A DNA stretch of 30,819 nucleotides, taken from the NCBI GenBank assembly GCA_964582375.1, contig CAZORL010000018.1, forward strand, positions 1 through 30,819. The letters run 5' to 3'. This stretch comes from CAKSQF01 sp964582375 (lineage in GTDB: Bacteria > Bacillota > Clostridia > Oscillospirales > CAG-272). The notes beneath the pieces were generated by a model that was not told where the DNA came from, did no database searches, and saw only the letters and a program-made list of their open reading frames with translations. The translations under genes and the position numbers were made by a program. This document shows positions 30,033 through 30,819 of this stretch, one piece after another (the first letter of the stretch is position 1; every line of letters starts with the position of its first letter).

Positions 30033-30819
30033 ATGAATGCCATTGAAATCAAAAATCTAAGCAAAAACTTTATGACAAAGCAAGCAGTCTGTGGACTGAA
30101 TATGACCGTGCCAAAGGGTGCGATTTACGGTTTTATCGGAGAAAACGGCAGTGGCAAATCTACCACAGAAAAAATGATCTGCGGTCTGATGATGCCAAGC
30201 TGTGGTTCAGTCAAGCTTTTCGGCAAGCCTTTGACCGACGATTCTGTTCGTTCCAAGATCGGCGTGCTGATTGAATCACCCGGTTGCTTTCCCAATTTGA
30301 CCGTCTGGGAGAATATGAAATTGCAGGCGGCAAACATTTGTCTGAAAAATGCGGATGCGGAAATCGTCAAAATTCTAAAGACCGTCCGTATGGAGGGTGC
30401 TGCTTCCAATAAGTATAAAAATTGTTCCCTCGGCATGAAACAGCGTATCGGCATTGCAATGGCGTTGCTGGGAAATCCCGAACTGCTGGTGCTGGACGAG
30501 CCGATCAACGGTTTGGATGCCGATGGTATGCGGATCATGCGTGAAGTGCTGTGCGAGTTGGCGGCGAATGGCGTGACCATTCTGATTTCTTCCCATATTC
30601 TCGGAGAGCTTGAAAAGATCGCTACCCACTACGGAATTATCCGTGGCGGAAAAATGCTGAAGGAGATGACCGCAGAGGAATTGGAGTCCGGTTGCCGCAC
30701 CTATACCGCATTGCAGACGAAAGACGCAAACCGTACAAAGGCGTTGCTTTCCTGCAAATACTCTCGTGTAGAGGAAGATGAAGCGGCGTATATCCGTGTG
30801 TATGACAGCGTTTCCCCGG
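30033..30819 (+). CDS. Second ABC ATPase, partial at the window end
   Basis: An open frame of at least 262 codons that runs off the right edge. It is a paralogue of the ATPase at 28289: the same MNAIEI start, Walker A GENGSGKST at 36-44, signature SLGMKQR, Walker B LLVLDEPINGLD and H-loop SSHIL. A difference is STTEKM after Walker A (the first has STTMKL). GGAGGTG at 30021-30027 lies 5 bp before the ATG at 30033, 12 bp after the permease stop. The repeated ATPase-permease-ATPase order suggests a duplicated module, with a second permease expected beyond the window. Confidence 0.93.
   Translation, partial: MNAIEIKNLSKNFMTKQAVCGLNMTVPKGAIYGFIGENGSGKSTTEKMICGLMMPSCGSVKLFGKPLTDDSVRSKIGVLIESPGCFPNLTVWENMKLQAANICLKNADAEIVKILKTVRMEGAASNKYKNCSLGMKQRIGIAMALLGNPELLVLDEPINGLDADGMRIMREVLCELAANGVTILISSHILGELEKIATHYGIIRGGKMLKEMTAEELESGCRTYTALQTKDANRTKALLSCKYSRVEEDEAAYIRVYDSVSP

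Overview
The window reads as chromosomal DNA of an anaerobic Bacillota, probably class Clostridia (inference). Supporting signs are strong AAGGAG-type ribosome binding sites, many TTGACA/17 bp/TATAAT promoters, a stand-alone PduL phosphotransacylase, TepA and EndoA homologues, an LCP-like lipoprotein, System II cytochrome c biogenesis genes and lantibiotic-type ABC transporters. The host part is moderately GC-rich by eye. One 100-N scaffold gap lies at 9433-9532. I saw no rRNA, tRNA or CRISPR array.

Layout. 1-1658: pduL and an Mrp-type ATPase (minus strand) ending at a hairpin terminator, with a consensus promoter pointing off the left edge. 1760-3579: a TepA-like ClpP-fold protein, then a degenerate LCP-like lipoprotein with its own consensus promoter inside the tepA 3' end. 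3753-6843: a three-gene minus-strand operon (unknown 339-aa protein, TSCPD protein, phosphoglucomutase). 7100-9423: an EndoA/MazF-type RNase without a visible antitoxin, then a regulator with a degenerate receiver domain, coupled through a TTGA overlap to a dihydroorotase-like protein that has lost its metal ligands. After the gap come a lipoprotein (9584-10567) and a GT-C-like membrane protein (10673-12415, minus).

12524-20552 is the most unusual region: one minus-strand operon of resB, ccsA, a 741-aa diheme lipoprotein (beta-propeller plus cytochrome c peroxidase-like domain) and a 1356-aa diheme protein (PD40/TolB propeller, two CxxCH sites, galactose-binding-like and F5/8C-like domains). 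Heme-attachment genes are packaged with two large extracytoplasmic cytochromes that look able to bind glycans. I infer a self-contained surface redox system, unexpected in an otherwise fermentative-looking Clostridium.

20710-25961: an AraC regulator divergent from a sugar operon (two Gfo/Idh/MocA oxidoreductases and two xylose-isomerase-like TIM barrels), sharing an interlocked symmetric promoter. 26135-27079: an SPFH/HflC-like protein with a perfect consensus promoter overlapping a palindrome. 27342-30819 looks acquired: a frameshifted serine-recombinase relic, a small coiled-coil protein and an ABC ATPase-permease-ATPase array of different codon style that runs off the right edge.
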